64,000 nucleotides of DNA from Ascoidea asiatica (lineage: Eukaryota > Ascomycota > Saccharomycetes > Ascoideales > Ascoideaceae), in contig BCKQ01000012.1 of assembly GCA_001600695.1 (NCBI GenBank), forward strand, positions 210,096 through 274,095, in the 5' to 3' direction. Below are positions 33,565-44,767 of the stretch, in pieces. Position numbers and translations under genes: made by a program. Below the pieces are notes generated by a model. It saw nothing but the letters and a program-made list of their open reading frames with translations, searched no databases and had not been told where the DNA came from. How positions within the stretch are numbered: position 1 is the first letter of the stretch; each line of letters opens with the position of its first letter.

Positions 33565-35419
33565 AATATAAATAAGAAAGAGAATAAATGAGGTAATATA
33601 AATAATGAATATAATATTCAATTAGATAATTATTGTAATATTGTGTTATTCAATTATTCGAATAGATTATATATAATTTTAAATTAATCGAATACTTTTT
33701 ATTTATTTATTATACAGTATGTTATTAAATACGAATAATTTATGTAATAAGGTAATAAAGTAATAATTGGATATTTTAATAAAAATTTAATGGTAATTGT
33801 TATTCGGATAAATTAACGAACCGGTTTTTTTAAATATTTATTGAATATTTATTGAATATTTATTGAAAAAGATGATTAAAATGAAATTGAAAATAAATAG
33901 AAAATAAATAGAAAACAAAAGTAATATTGAATCCGATTTTCATCGGATATTTAAAATAATTTTTCAAATTTCAATAAATAAATAATAAACAAATAAACAA
34001 ATGAATAAATAATAAATAATAAATACGAAATTAATGAAGAAAATAAAGTATTGAATAAAGTATTGTTTTGAATAAAATTTTCAAAAATGAAATTTGAATT
34101 ATTAAATAGTATGGTAATAAACCGAATTATTAGAGAAGAATAAATTAGTAATAGAAATATTGAGAGTAATAAAGATAATAAAGAATGCAGCAACAATTTT
34201 CAGTTTTCAATTTTTAATTTTTAATTCCTTTTTTTAAAGTGTAATCGGGATTTTCAGTAATTACATCATTGTAGTTTTATAAGAAAGGTTTTTCAGGTAA
34301 GTGAACTTTATAAACTAATGAAGTCTGTGTTAATGGGATTATGTTAATATTTAAAATTTATTAACATTTTAATAATAAAATTCTGCGGGATGATTAAAAT
34401 AAGTAATTTATATCCCATTTAAATTTGACTAAATAGGTATATCGGATATAATTTAATATTTTAATATAATAATATTAGAGATATCATGATCATGGTTTCA
34501 AATATTGTTTTAAATAATAATTAATAGTAATAAAAATAGAGTACAATGATAAGATAATATTAAACCAAATTAATGGTTATTTTGAATGAAGAATAAAAAA
34601 AAATGAATTGAAAAATGAAATTTTTAAGTGAGAAGATTAAATACTTAATTAAGAATACATTTTAATATGAAAATAAGTAAACAAAAAAAAATTACTTAAT
34701 TTGGAGTTGGCACGAGGTTGAAAAAGAAAGTAAAAAAAAAAAAGTGAACGTAATAACAGGAGATGATAGAGGAATAGAGGAATAGAGGAATATAGAAATA
34801 TAATAATAAAATATATTTATGGCTAATTTCGAACAAATTTAGAAATAAATAGCTCGAAATGGAGTTGTGACTGCTTTAAAAAGATTTATGATTGGTAAAA
34901 AAAACCGCAGAATGCGAAGAGGTTCATTAAAAAGCTTAATGGTCCAGGAAAATCAGGAAGCGGACGTGGAGATGCATTTACGAAGATCTGAATCACAAAG
35001 TTAAAGCAAATGTCATGTTTTTAAATAAATTGGGATACTTTACTAATGGGATCTATTCTTGAATATGAAATAAATAGGGTAATAAAATAATAAGATAATG
35101 GTGTAATTAGGTAATAGGGTAATATTACGGTGAAATAATTCAATAATAATAATATAATAATAAATTATTAATGTAAGACAATTGAGATATTTAATTTAAA
35201 TTGAAATTAAGATCGAATTGAATCAGATGAAAGACTTTGAAGAAAACAAAAAAGAGAATAATAAAGACAAAAGTAAGACTTGAAATAACCAATAGAATGA
35301 TAATAGGAAAATAGATAAAAGAGTATGAAAAATAATTGACTAATGTAAAAGCAATTGACTAAAGGTTGAAAATTAATTGACCAGTAATTTTCCGGTGTGG
35401 AGATAAATAATTAAAAAAA

Positions 35420-35930
35420 TGATTAGTTGCGGTCCAGATAAGAAGCGCGCGGTGGCGGATATGAGTAGCAAATAGCTGTTAGTTCTATGGAAATCATAGG
35501 AAATCATAGGAAATATTAACAAATATCAGGAAATAGTACATGTTAATAGCTATCAGTACGTTGCACTCCCGCTATCAGTAGCTTCGGAAGAACCTTTTGG
35601 GGTAAAAGAAAGTAAGAAAGAAAAGCGGTGGGATTTCTTATCCAATTCACACACCACACAAAATACAGACAAAAGCCAGACAAAAGCAATGGCAACGCAG
35701 AGTTCTGGTACGTCTCCAGCTGGAACGGGCCAGATTCGTCCAACGAGAGCAGAGCCGACCAGCCGGAGAGGTGCCAAGACGCCAGCCACTGTGTCGGGCC
35801 GTGCACGCGGGCAGAGACACCTGCAACCCGCGTGCTGATACATGATCTGAGGATCGTTCTTGGTCGTGGTGGTAGTAAACAGGCTCCAACACCGCGCGAG
35901 CTCTAAACAAATCAGAATCTGCACAATTTT
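35420..35930. promoter_or_regulatory. GC-rich island upstream of PMA1 (island F)
   Basis: About 500 bp of GC-rich sequence 1.1-1.6 kb upstream of the PMA1 start, the strongest compositional island of the window. PMA1 is among the most highly expressed yeast genes and has a long regulated promoter in S. cerevisiae, where Rap1 and GC-rich UAS elements act. I found no exact Rap1 match here. A short tandem repeat block follows toward the gene (35940-36190). Confidence 0.4.
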
Positions 35931-36994
35931 AGTATTCAGTTACTTTCTTACATACTTACATACTTACGTACTCACTTACTTACGTTCCTACGTACCTACG
36001 TACAACACCGGATTTGTTGTAGCCATCTTCAGTCATTTGCAAATTTTCTCTTCTTTTCTTTTCTTTTTCACTCCAATTTCAATTCACTTTCAATTCATTT
36101 TCAATTCTCTTTCGCTTTGCTTCGTTTTCTCTTCGTTTTCTCATTATCACGATTCGATTCGATCAGATTCGATTCGATCAGATTCGATTAGCCATATTGA
36201 AATAGCCACTACTACAATACTACTGCAATTAATTACCGCTGTATCTCTTTATTAGTTTATTACTTGCATATTTTCATATTCCTAATAAATATTTCGAAAG
36301 TAAACAATAATTCTCATCTCTCGAATTACAGAAAATTATATAAACTTTTATATCTGCCTTTTTTATTCATTTTATTTATTTTATTTTTTTTTTTCTTTCT
36401 TTCTTTCTTTCTTTTTTACTATCATTTTTTAAAAGTATATTTTTTGCTATTAATTTTTATATTTATTCAATTTCTTTTAATAATAATTATAATAATATAT
36501 CAAGAATATATATTATAAAAATTAAAATTAAAAATTTAAAAATTTAAAAATTTAAAAAGACTTATTAATTTAAATTTTTAAAATTTTTAAATTCTAAAGA
36601 AATTGTTTTTATTTTTTTGTTTATTTAAATATATTAAAATTTATTTCATTTTAATAATTTTATATAATACATTAATTTAATTAATTAATAATTAAATTTC
36701 GCAATCGTATATTATACTTTTTAAAAATATCACTTTCTATTTATATTAATATATATATATCTCGTTAATTATATATATATAATAATAACAAATAATAATA
36801 ATATCAAAAAATATCAAAATATTAAAATTTCTATAAACATTTATTAACTAATTTCCATTAATATCCATAATATATTCATAATATATTCATAATATATTCA
36901 TAATATATTCATAAATATCTAATATTTAATAATTAATAATTAATAATTAATAATTAATAATTAATAACATAAATAAATAATAAATATATTCAAT

Positions 36995-39691
36995 ATGTCT
37001 GAAGAACCAACTAAAGAAAAGCTTCCATTAGCTGATGAAGAAGAAGTTGATGATGATATTGATCAATTAATTCATGATTTACAATCTGTTCATGGTTTAA
37101 ATGGTGGTGATGAAGAATCTGTACAAGAAGAAATTGCAGCTGGTGCTGCAAGACCTGTACCTGATGAATATTTACAAACTGATCCTTCAATTGGTTTATC
37201 ATCTGATGATGTTACAAAAAGAAGAAAAAAATATGGTTTAAATCAAATGAATGAAGAAAAAGAAAATTTATTAGTTAAATTTTGTATGTTTTTTGTTGGT
37301 CCAATTCAATTTGTTATGGAAGCTGCAGCAATTTTAGCTGCTGGTCTTGAAGATTGGGTTGATTTTGGTGTAATTTGTGCTTTATTATTATTAAATGCTG
37401 CTGTTGGTTTTATTCAAGAATATCAAGCTGGTTCAATTGTTGATGAATTAAAAAAAACTTTAGCACATTCTGCTTTTGTTATTAGAGATGGTCATTTAGT
37501 TGAAATTCCTGCTAATGAAGTTGTACCTGGTGATATTTTACAATTAGAAGAAGGTACTGTAATTCCTGCTGATGGTAAATTAGTTGGTGATGATGTTTTC
37601 TTACAAGTTGATCAATCTGCAATTACTGGTGAATCTTTAGCTGTTGATAAAAAATCTGCTGATGCTACTTTTTCTTCTTCAACTGTTAAAAGAGGTGAAG
37701 CTTTTATGATTGTTACTGCAACTGGTGATAATACTTTTGTTGGAAGAGCTGCTGCTTTAGTTTCTGCAGCTTCTGGTGGTACTGGTCATTTTACTGAAGT
37801 TTTAAATGGTATTGGTACTACTTTATTAGTTTTAGTTATTGCAACTTTATTAGTTGTTTGGACTGCTGGTTTTTATAGAACTAATGGTATTGTAAGAATT
37901 TTAAGATATACTTTAGCAATTACAATTGTTGGTGTACCTGTTGGTTTACCAGCTGTTGTTACTACAACTATGGCTGTTGGTGCTGCTTATTTAGCTAAAA
38001 AACAAGCAATTGTACAAAAATTATCTGCAATTGAATCTTTAGCAGGTGTTGAAATTTTATGTTCTGATAAAACTGGTACTTTAACTAAAAATAAATTATC
38101 TTTATATGAACCATATACTGTTGAAGGTGTTTCTGCTGATGAATTAATGTTAACTGCATGTTTAGCAGCTTCAAGAAAAAAGAAAGGTTTAGATGCCATT
38201 GATAAAGCTTTTTTAAAATCTTTAATTAATTATCCAAGAGCAAAAGATGTTTTAACTAAATATAAAGTTTTAGAATTTCATCCATTTGATCCAGTTTCAA
38301 AAAAAGTTGTTGCTTTAGTTGAATCTCCAGAAGGTGAAAGAATTATTTGTGTTAAAGGTGCTCCATTATTTGTTTTAAAAACTGTTGAAGAAGATCATCC
38401 AATTCCAGAAGAAGTTCATGAAAATTATGAAAATAAAGTTGCTGAATTTGCTTCAAGAGGTTTTAGATCTTTAGGTGTTGCAAGAAAAAGAGGTGATCAA
38501 CCTTGGGAAATTATGGGTATTATGCCATGTTTAGATCCTCCAAGAGATGATACTGGAGCAACTGTTGCTGAAGCTCGTCGTTTAGGTTTAAGAGTTAAAA
38601 TGTTAACTGGTGATGCTGTTGGTATTGCAAAAGAAACTTGTAGACAATTAGGTTTAGGTACTAATATTTATAATGCTGAAAGATTAGGTATTTCTGGTGG
38701 TGGTGATATGCCAGGTTCTGAAATTGCTGATTTTGTTGAAAATGCTGATGGTTTTGCTGAAGTTTTCCCACAACATAAATATAATGTTGTTGAAATTTTA
38801 CAAAATAGAGGTTATTTAGTTGCTATGACTGGTGATGGTGTTAATGATGCTCCTTCATTAAAAAAAGCTGATACTGGTATTGCTGTTGAAGGTGCTTCTG
38901 ATGCTGCCAGATCTGCTGCTGATATTGTTTTCTTAGCTCCAGGTTTATCTGCAATTATTGATGCTTTAAAAACTTCAAGACAAATTTTCCATAGAATGTA
39001 TGCTTATGTTGTTTATCGTATTGCTTTATCTTTACATTTAGAAATTTTCTTAGGTTTATGGGTTGCTATTCTTGATAGATCTTTAAATATTGATTTAGTT
39101 GTTTTTATTGCTATTTTTGCAGATGTTGCTACTTTAGCTATTGCTTATGATAATGCTCCTTATGATCCAAAACCAGTTAAATGGAATTTACCAAGATTAT
39201 GGGGTATGTCAATTGTTTTAGGTATAATTTTAGCAATTGGTACTTGGATTTGTTTAACTACCATGTTTTTACCAAAAGGTGGTATGATTCAAAATTTCGG
39301 TTCAATTGATGGTGTTGTTTTCTTACAAATTTCTTTAACTGAAAATTGGTTAATTTTTATTACTCGTGCTGCAGGTCCATTCTGGTCATCTGCTCCATCA
39401 TGGCAATTAGCTGGTGCTGTTTTATGTGTTGATATTATTTCAACATGTTTTACATTATTCGGTTGGTGGTCACAAAATTGGACTGATATTGTCACTGTTG
39501 TCAGAGTTTGGGTTTGGTCATTTGGTGTCTTCTGTGTTATGGGAGGTGCTTATGTTATGATGTCTGAATCTGAAGCTTTTGATAGATTTATGAATGGTAA
39601 ATCACTTAAAGATAAACCACCTCAAAGATCAGTTGAAGATTTCCTCGTTGCAATGCAAAGAGTTTCTACTCAACATGAAAAATCTGGTTAG
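36995..39691 (+). CDS. PMA1: Plasma-membrane H+-ATPase Pma1
   Basis: P3A-type proton pump of 898 residues, which sets the plasma-membrane potential and cytosolic pH. N-terminal acidic segment ([18 protein letters not shown]), then actuator domain with TGES at about residues 209-212. The phosphorylation motif [11 protein letters not shown] has catalytic Asp358. The ATP-binding site includes KGAP, the hinge DPPRDDT and the [15 protein letters not shown] motif. Ten membrane spans are expected, the last six after residue ~660. The C-terminus [10 protein letters not shown] preserves the serine/threonine pair that glucose signalling phosphorylates to relieve autoinhibition in S. cerevisiae ([10 protein letters not shown]). 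No Asn repeats. Codon use is heavily biased to GGT, GCT, GTT, TTA and AGA, as expected of very high expression. Confidence 0.99.
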   Translation: MSEEPTKEKLPLADEEEVDDDIDQLIHDLQSVHGLNGGDEESVQEEIAAGAARPVPDEYLQTDPSIGLSSDDVTKRRKKYGLNQMNEEKENLLVKFCMFFVGPIQFVMEAAAILAAGLEDWVDFGVICALLLLNAAVGFIQEYQAGSIVDELKKTLAHSAFVIRDGHLVEIPANEVVPGDILQLEEGTVIPADGKLVGDDVFLQVDQSAITGESLAVDKKSADATFSSSTVKRGEAFMIVTATGDNTFVGRAAALVSAASGGTGHFTEVLNGIGTTLLVLVIATLLVVWTAGFYRTNGIVRILRYTLAITIVGVPVGLPAVVTTTMAVGAAYLAKKQAIVQKLSAIESLAGVEILCSDKTGTLTKNKLSLYEPYTVEGVSADELMLTACLAASRKKKGLDAIDKAFLKSLINYPRAKDVLTKYKVLEFHPFDPVSKKVVALVESPEGERIICVKGAPLFVLKTVEEDHPIPEEVHENYENKVAEFASRGFRSLGVARKRGDQPWEIMGIMPCLDPPRDDTGATVAEARRLGLRVKMLTGDAVGIAKETCRQLGLGTNIYNAERLGISGGGDMPGSEIADFVENADGFAEVFPQHKYNVVEILQNRGYLVAMTGDGVNDAPSLKKADTGIAVEGASDAARSAADIVFLAPGLSAIIDALKTSRQIFHRMYAYVVYRIALSLHLEIFLGLWVAILDRSLNIDLVVFIAIFADVATLAIAYDNAPYDPKPVKWNLPRLWGMSIVLGIILAIGTWICLTTMFLPKGGMIQNFGSIDGVVFLQISLTENWLIFITRAAGPFWSSAPSWQLAGAVLCVDIISTCFTLFGWWSQNWTDIVTVVRVWVWSFGVFCVMGGAYVMMSESEAFDRFMNGKSLKDKPPQRSVEDFLVAMQRVSTQHEKSG

Positions 39692-40429
39692 ATTTTTTCA
39701 TGATAATCTCCTGAATTTGACTTTGTGTGCTCATCTTTTAATATAAAATTTTGTTTTTAATTATTTTAATTTTTTATTTTATTTAAAGTCAAAAGTTTTT
39801 ATTATTGATTGATTGCAGCTCTTATGGTTTTATTTACTTCATATTTTTGTTTGATTTTTATCCGTTTTTTTTTTCACCCTTAAAATTACCCAATTATTAA
39901 ATGATTTCATTAATATTAATATCATTCTCGAAATTAATTTTTTAATTCTAATTCTCTCTTTAAATAGTCAATAATACTTAATAGATATTTTATATTCCAT
40001 TGGAAAACTACTGTATTTTTAAACTCGATTTAGATATTCAATTAATTTAAGTTCAATTGATTGTTTCTTTTACAACTGCTTCAATCAAAATTACATTTTT
40101 TTTTTTTTTTAAAAGTAAAAATATTATTACATTACATACAAACAAGAATTATATAAAAAAAGAAATAAGAAAAACATAAATGAAAGATAAATGAAATAAC
40201 GTTTTGAATCGACATAATCGAGCAGCAAATTTTTTTCTTTTTCTTTTCGTTTCTTTTTTTTTTTTTTTTTTTGTTTTTCCTTTCAAAGATAAAGATAAAG
40301 ATAAAAATGAAGATAAAAATGAAGATAAAAATGAAGATACAAATAAAGATAAAGATAAAATAAAGATAAAAACTTGATAGTGAAAATTGATTAGCAAAAA
40401 TTAGATAAATTAAATGAAAAATCATTAAA
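39692..40429. other. 0.74-kb convergent intergenic region
   Basis: Tail-to-tail region of PMA1 and HRP1. T-runs at 40089-40105 and 40254-40271, then an AAAGATAAAGATAAAAATGAAG tract (about 40288-40365). Antisense ORFs there are low-complexity artefacts. Confidence 0.6.
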
Positions 40430-40652
40430 TCATCTTGAATATGGATGAAAACCTCCACGTCTTCCATAAACACCTCTACCTCTATGATTTGTAGAACTTT
40501 TACCAGATCTTGGACCTCTTGGAGCATTTGGAGGTGGAGATTTTGTTCTTTTACTTGAAGATCTTTCATTTCTTCTTTCACTTCGAACACCAATTGCAGA
40601 AGAATTGGAGGTTGAAATTGAATTTGTAAAAGAAGATGTAGAATTATTATTA

Positions 40653-40690
<38 letters not shown>

Positions 40691-41155
40691 ATTTCCATCA
40701 CCTAATCTAATTGGTTGTTGTTGTCCAATATTATTATGAGGATCAGAATTAATTAAATTATTATTTTTATTATCTAAATTTTTACTATAATTATTATTTA
40801 AATTATTTAAATTATTATTTAAATTAGTATTTAATAAATTAGAACCAGAATTTGTAGAATTTGTATTATTAATATTATTATTTGGATTATTTAATTGTTG
40901 TTGTTGTTGTTGTTGCATTTGTTGTAACATCCAATATTGCATTCTTTGCCAATATTGTTGTAACATTTCTGGAGACATACCATAAGATTGAGCAGCCATT
41001 TGTTGTTGAGTTATTGGATTCATACCAATTGAACTTGCCATTTGATTAAATTGATTTAATTGTAATTGAGAAATTGGAGAATTATTTGAATTTAAATTAT
41101 CATTATTTGAATTTGAATCTAATTGTAAATTTTGATTATTATTAATATTATTACG

Positions 41156-41187
<32 letters not shown>

Positions 41188-42526
41188 GATTATTATTATT
41201 ATTACTATTATTTAATTGAGATTGTAATTGATGTTGTTGTTGTTGTTGAGCTAAAGATAAAGCAGTATTAACATTAAAACCTTTATTATTTCTTGCTTCT
41301 GCTCTTTTAATTTCCATTTGTCTACCTTTTAATTCTAAAAATTTATTTTGACAAACTTTATCAACAGCATCAGGAGAATCAAAAGTTACAAAACCAAAAC
41401 CTCTTGATCTTCTTGTATCTTTATCAATCATTAATTGAGCATCAATAACATTACCAAATTGAGAAAAAAAAAAATCAAATTCATTTTGATTAACTTCAGG
41501 AGCAATACCACCAACAAAAATTTTACCAGTTTTATCTTGATCTTCTCTTGGTATTGCACGTTTTGGATCAATAACTTTACCATCTAAGATATGTTGTTTT
41601 TTTAAAACTTTATCAACAGAAATATTTTCTTTAAAAGTTAAAAAACCAAAACCTCTTGATCTACCAGAAGTTGAATCTCTCATTATGGTATGATCAATAA
41701 CTTCACCATATTGAGAAAAATAATTTTTTAATTTATCTTCATCAGTATCCCAATTTAAACCACCAATAAACATTTTACCTTGATCTTTATTAAAAAGATT
41801 TGAATCATTTGAATTACTACTTGAAGTATTTGTATTATTGTTATTATTGTTATTGTTATTGTTATTGTTTATACTATTATTAATTGCATCAAAAGTATTC
41901 ATACCATTCATATTCATATTATTTATATTGTTCATATTATTCATGCCATTTAAGTTATTCAAGTTATTTAAATTATTTAAATTATTTAAATTATTTATAT
42001 TATTTAAGTTATTCATATTATTGAAATTATTTAAATTATTTACATTATTTAAGTTATTTAAATTATCTAAATTATTTAAGTTTTTATTATCATCATTATT
42101 ATTATTATTATTATTATCAATGTTATTATTAGTTATAGAATCAATTGAATTAAGTTGATTATTAATTGAATCTTTATTTTCAATTTCATTTCCATTGTTA
42201 TTATTATCTTTTTCATTATTAATAACCTTATTATCTTTGTCATTATCATTATCATTATCATTATCATTATCATTCTTTATATCATTTTGATTATTATCTT
42301 TTGTATCTTGTGTGAATTGAATATCTTTTAAATCTTTTGAATCTTTTGAATCTTTTAAATCTTTTGAATCTTTAATATCTTTAATATCGTTTGTATTATT
42401 AGTATCTTTTATATTATCATTATTGAGTAAATTATCCTTTGATTCATCTTTTGATGATTTTTCATTATCAGAATCATCATAAATATCTAAGAATAATTCC
42501 TCCTCATCGGGTTGATCAGTTGACAT
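40430..42526 (-). CDS. HRP1: Hrp1/Nab4, cleavage factor IB RNA-binding protein
   Basis: Nuclear mRNA 3'-end formation factor that binds UA-repeat efficiency elements, shuttles to the cytoplasm and marks mRNAs for decay. 698 residues. Disordered N-terminal half with D/K/N and NN-hydrophobic repeats, then RRM1 (residues ~250-325; GKMFIGGLNWDTDEDKL, RGFGFLTF) and RRM2 (~334-410; GKIFVGGIAPEV, RGFGFVTF). The linker HILDGKVIDPKRAIPREDQDKTGK is almost identical to yeast Hrp1. A Gln/Met/Asn-rich section follows. The C-terminus is arginine/glycine-rich and ends in GGFHPYSR, a PY-type nuclear import signal like the yeast HPYNR end. Yeast Hrp1 is 534 residues; the extra is mainly Asn repeats. Shares its upstream region with the ESL gene. 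Confidence 0.95.
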
Positions 42527-42602
42527 TTTGAATAATTATATAATATTATATAATATTACTAGTTATAAATATAAGATTAAGAATATAAATAAGAGTATAT
42601 TA

Positions 42603-42633
<31 letters not shown>

Positions 42634-43878
42634 ATAATATTTATGAATATATTTTATACTGTATATAATTATAAATTTCAAATTTAAAAGTTATAAAATA
42701 TATAAATATGTAAAATATATATATATAATTATATAAATATATGAAATTAAATCGATTTTTATATGTTTTAAAATAATAATATTTTATATATAAACTGAAT
42801 AGTTTCTTTATTATTGATATATTATTATAAATATTATATTGATTAATGTAATATTTCACTGTCTTCTTTATTTATTCTTTATTCTTTATTCTTTATTCTT
42901 TATTCTTTATTTTATACTGGAATAACTGTTAAGATAATAAGTAATAAATAATACTGGTGTTGGACTTAGAACTGGAGCTTGAATTGGAATATTTTCATAG
43001 CAGCGGTGGAAATGAATGAAAGTATTCGTAATATTGGCATTAGTATTGTTAGTGTTGTACTGTAGTACTGTAGTACTGTAGTACTGTAGTGTTGTTGGTG
43101 TTGTTGGTGTGAGTACGAGTTTCAGTGTTGAAGAAGGGAGACAAGAACACGTGAGTCAATAGTCAGGTGACATTTGAGTCACATGATTTGAATGATCACA
43201 TGACAAACTATTTAGGACAACAATTACAGTGCAACTACCTTTAGAACTCAGGACGTTGTCCCTGCTGAGTCAGTTGTGTGTCAGCTCTCCTTTTTTCCGC
43301 TGCTGCACCGCCGTGGCAGTGTGTCACGTGCCGATTTTACTTTGCTCTGTTTCACTCCCACAGCTTTAAAAGCAAGGCCTTTGAATCTTGAGAATCTTCC
43401 GCTTTTTTAATAAGAGAAAAGGATTGCAGTGGAATAATTCTCACTCCATCACTGAATATTGATATTAATATCATTATCATTATTAACAAACTACTCAATT
43501 AATCAATAGCTAATATCAAATAAATAGTAATATTCTGTATATATGAAAATATATTGTATTATTATATTATATTATAATATTATAATATTATAATATATCA
43601 ATATATCAATATATCAATATATTAATTGCATTAGAATCATAGTCATATTCTACTTGTAGAAATAATATTAAGAATAAGAATAAGAATAAGAATAACAATA
43701 TCAATAACAATAAGAAAAATCATTAGCTATTTCTCCATTCCATTGCATTTACTTATCATCTTTTACTTCTTAAACAAGCTATTATAATTAATCATTATAT
43801 ATTATTAAATATTATTATTGTATTCATTCATTATTCTTTATATTATAATTTTTTTAAATTTATTCATATTTTATAAAA
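42527..43878. promoter_or_regulatory. Divergent promoter region HRP1-ESL with site cluster
   Basis: 1.35 kb. (TA)n at 42604-42626 and TTTATTC heptamers (42865-42905) lie near HRP1. A GC-rich island at about 42960-43400 contains CACGTG at 43148-43153 and 43325-43330, TGAGTCA at 43152-43158, 43175-43181 and 43266-43272, and two TCACATGA-type half sites. TGAGTCA is the Gcn4/AP-1 core. AT-rich tandem ATATATCA units sit at 43596-43622. Confidence 0.55.
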
Positions 43879-44493
43879 ATGAATCCTTCAATTAATCAAC
43901 AACCGATTCAACAACCAATTCAATTTCAAAATAATCAAAATAATCAAATTTCAATTCAATCTTCAAATACAAATAATTCAACCGCCAATACAAATATAAA
44001 TATAAATCAACAATTTCAACAAAATCAACAATTTCAATCAAATCAACAAAATCAACAAAATCAACCTCCAAATTCTTCATCTTCAACATCTAATAATAAC
44101 AATAATAACAATAATAACAATAATAATAATACTTTTTTCCCATTTAATGGAATCTTAGCAGATAATTTACAACAATCTTATCAAAAAATTTTAGAATTAG
44201 AAAAAAAAAATCAAGATTTAAATTTAATTATTAATAAACAAATTTCAAATATAATTAAATTAAATAATTTAAATATAAATAATGAAAATTTTAATTATTT
44301 AAAAAATATCAATAATTTACAAAATTCTCCAAATAATCAATCAATTCATTCAAATTTATCAAATACTTATTTTTATAATTTAAAATTATTAGATTCTTAT
44401 TATGATTTTATAAAATATTGTCTTAGAGGTAATTCAATTACAAATTCCACCACCACCACCACCACTACTACAACCACTTCCACTCCGAATGTA

Positions 44494-44539
<46 letters not shown>

Positions 44540-44709
44540 TTGAAAATTTAAAAAATTTAATGGCTATAAATTCTGGTTATCAAATTCTTCAAATTTATAA
44601 AATTTCAAGAAGATTATGGATTTATGGTATAATTAATTTCCTAGAAATTATAAAAAATATTTTATCTTTACCATATATTTCAAATAATTCTAATTCTATC
44701 ACCACCACC

Positions 44710-44767
<58 letters not shown>

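Larger units (their letters stand above)
32867..36994. other. 4.1-kb non-coding region between oxidase and PMA1
   Basis: The longest gene-free stretch here, a divergent promoter region. Contains a repeated TTGTATA tract (33183-33218), an (AG)13 microsatellite and a GC-richer patch with a 52-codon open frame (34849-35004). Further on lie a major GC-rich island (35420-35930), a CTTACATA/CTACGTAC tetranucleotide-like tract (35940-36003) and a GATTCGATTCGATCA repeat (36151-36188). The last 700 bp before PMA1 are nearly pure A/T. Several ORFs of 80-125 codons on both strands at 35543-35924 are by-products of GC-rich DNA. Confidence 0.6.

Noticed and set aside
34285-34310. AGGTAAGT / ACTTACCTG (reverse) as U1 5' end or splice donor
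   Set aside because: No exon, stem-loop or U1 motif follows on either strand.
35543-35924. Four overlapping ORFs of 87-123 codons on both strands in the PMA1 upstream island
   Set aside because: They overlap one another, arise because GC-rich DNA has few stops, use codons alien to the window and show no recognisable family.
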